Shown: positions 63,289 through 64,000 of the stretch, piece after piece
Numbering within the stretch: the stretch's first letter is position 1
Layout of the letters: every line of letters begins with the position of its first letter
Assembly: GCF_007992715.1 (NCBI RefSeq)
Contig: NZ_BKAU01000001.1
Span: forward strand, 1 to 64,000
From: Chitinophaga cymbidii
Lineage (GTDB): Bacteria; Bacteroidota; Bacteroidia; Chitinophagales; Chitinophagaceae
Reading direction: 5' to 3'
DNA: 64,000 nt
The notes under the pieces: generated by a model
The model's input: the letters and a program-made list of their open reading frames with translations, nothing else
What the model was told of the DNA's origin: nothing
Databases searched by the model: none
Made by a program: the position numbers and the translations under genes

Positions 63289-64000
63289 TCAGCTGATGGA
63301 ACGGTCCAGGTGTGTATAGCCGCCGTCCACATACACGATCTGGCCGGTAGTGTGCGATGAGCGGGCGGACAGCAGGAACACCGTCATGCCGGCGATCTCT
63401 TCGGACGTGGTCATTCTCTGTTCCAGCGGAATTTTTGATACGATGGATGCAAGTTTTTCCTCCGGGTTGGGCAATGACTGTATCCATGTTTCATACAGCG
63501 GCGTCCATACTTCCGCGGGGATCACCGTGTTCACCCTGATGGAAAAGGGCAGCAGCTCCACGGCCCATTCCCGTGTGAGCGCGTTGATAGCGCCTTTGGA
63601 TGCGGCATAGCCGGAGGTATTGCCCTGGCCGGTAGCGGCTACTTTGGAGCCGATGTTAACGATGTTGCCTTTCGCCGCTTTCAGATGCGGCAAAGCATAA
63701 TGCGCGAGGTTGTAGTAATGCGACAGGTTGTTCTGCAACGACGCCATGAACTTTTCGGGACTGCCGCTTTCCAGGCCCACGCCGTCGTTGGCGCCGGCAT
63801 TGTTGACCAGTGCGTCTATCCGTCCGTATTCCTTTACCGCCGCGTCGATCACTTTTTTGCAATCTTCCACTTTTCCCAGCTCCGCCTGTACGCTGCTGGC
63901 CTTGCCGCCGGCGTTGCGTATAGCCGATACCGTTTTTTCGTTGTCCGCTTCGTTGCGGCCTGCTATCACTACAATGCCGCCTTCCGCCGCAATGAGCCTG
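63289..64000 (-). CDS. SDR family oxidoreductase (partial, 5' end beyond window)
   Basis: The frame has no start before the right edge: residues RLIAAEGGIVVIAGRNE are still open, so the Rossmann N-terminus is cut off. Visible: ALVNNAGANDG, NIVNIGSKVAATGQGNTSGYAASKGAI (catalytic Ser, Tyr, Lys), ELLPFSIRVNTVIPAEVWTP and FLLSARSSHTTGQIVYVDGGYTHLD. Relatives work on sugar alcohols or acids such as L-fuconate or gluconate; the next gene is a FucP-like transporter, which fits. Confidence 0.92.
   Translation of the reverse strand, partial: RLIAAEGGIVVIAGRNEADNEKTVSAIRNAGGKASSVQAELGKVEDCKKVIDAAVKEYGRIDALVNNAGANDGVGLESGSPEKFMASLQNNLSHYYNLAHYALPHLKAAKGNIVNIGSKVAATGQGNTSGYAASKGAINALTREWAVELLPFSIRVNTVIPAEVWTPLYETWIQSLPNPEEKLASIVSKIPLEQRMTTSEEIAGMTVFLLSARSSHTTGQIVYVDGGYTHLDRSIS

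Overview
The window looks like chromosomal DNA of a Bacteroidota bacterium, most likely a Chitinophagaceae member close to Chitinophaga. The evidence is the T9SS gene porQ, Bacteroidota-restricted families (DUF5683, DUF4421, DUF4382, DUF4954, an SDR-type threonine dehydrogenase), many SPII lipoproteins, and repeated TAnnTTTG boxes, the Bacteroidota sigma -7 element, close to start codons. I see no rRNA, tRNA, insertion sequence, prophage or CRISPR array.

Layout. 1-5511 (-): the 5' part of a giant secreted Calx-beta repeat protein that runs off the left edge. 5885-9542 (+): ahcY, a satD-type regulator with a DUF3307 membrane protein behind a 145-bp array of palindromes, and pdxJ. 9577-13104 (-): porQ and a two-gene ABC exporter. 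13394-19052 (-): lon, two outer-membrane-type proteins and a membrane metallophosphoesterase whose 3' end is duplicated. 19293-23619 (+): a metal-dependent hydrolase, parA-parB-DUF5683-dapB and an Rrf2 regulator. 23620-24131 is a structured gene-free region ahead of the sulfate assimilation operon cysH-cysD-cysN. 27114-33943: threonine dehydrogenase, kdsA, small hypotheticals, PspC, aconitase and an HD protein. 33947-41399 (-): DUF4421, then a complete histidine utilisation operon marR-hutH-hutU-hutI-hutG with a YfcE-like phosphoesterase at its end. 41468-50903: SET protein, bestrophin, MgtE, histidine-phosphatase lipoprotein, S9 peptidase and a very large TraB/GumN fusion. 51006-55613 (+): glmS-DUF4954-tag. 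55682-64000 (-): glycoside hydrolase, orphan FtsX-type permease, RlpA, an MbnP/MbnH-like pair, a FucP-like sugar transporter and a truncated SDR gene at the right edge.

How genes work together. The hut operon takes histidine through urocanate, imidazolonepropionate and formiminoglutamate to glutamate plus formamide, and probably answers to its own MarR protein through a perfect palindrome beside the marR start. CysD/CysN activate sulfate to APS and CysH reduces APS to sulfite; the neighbouring Rrf2 regulator is the obvious candidate controller. GlmS and DUF4954 are tightly coupled, suggesting an amino-sugar link.

Least explained parts: the satD-DUF3307 module with five contiguous 29-bp palindromic repeats overlapping its promoter and a cyclase-like N-terminal domain in SatD; the (ABC)n super-repeat of the Calx-beta protein; a promoter-to-terminator unit without an ORF upstream of cysH; two genes with duplicated 3' tails; and the 1202-residue TraB/GumN protein. 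Domain calls come from reading sequences by eye; no searches were run.
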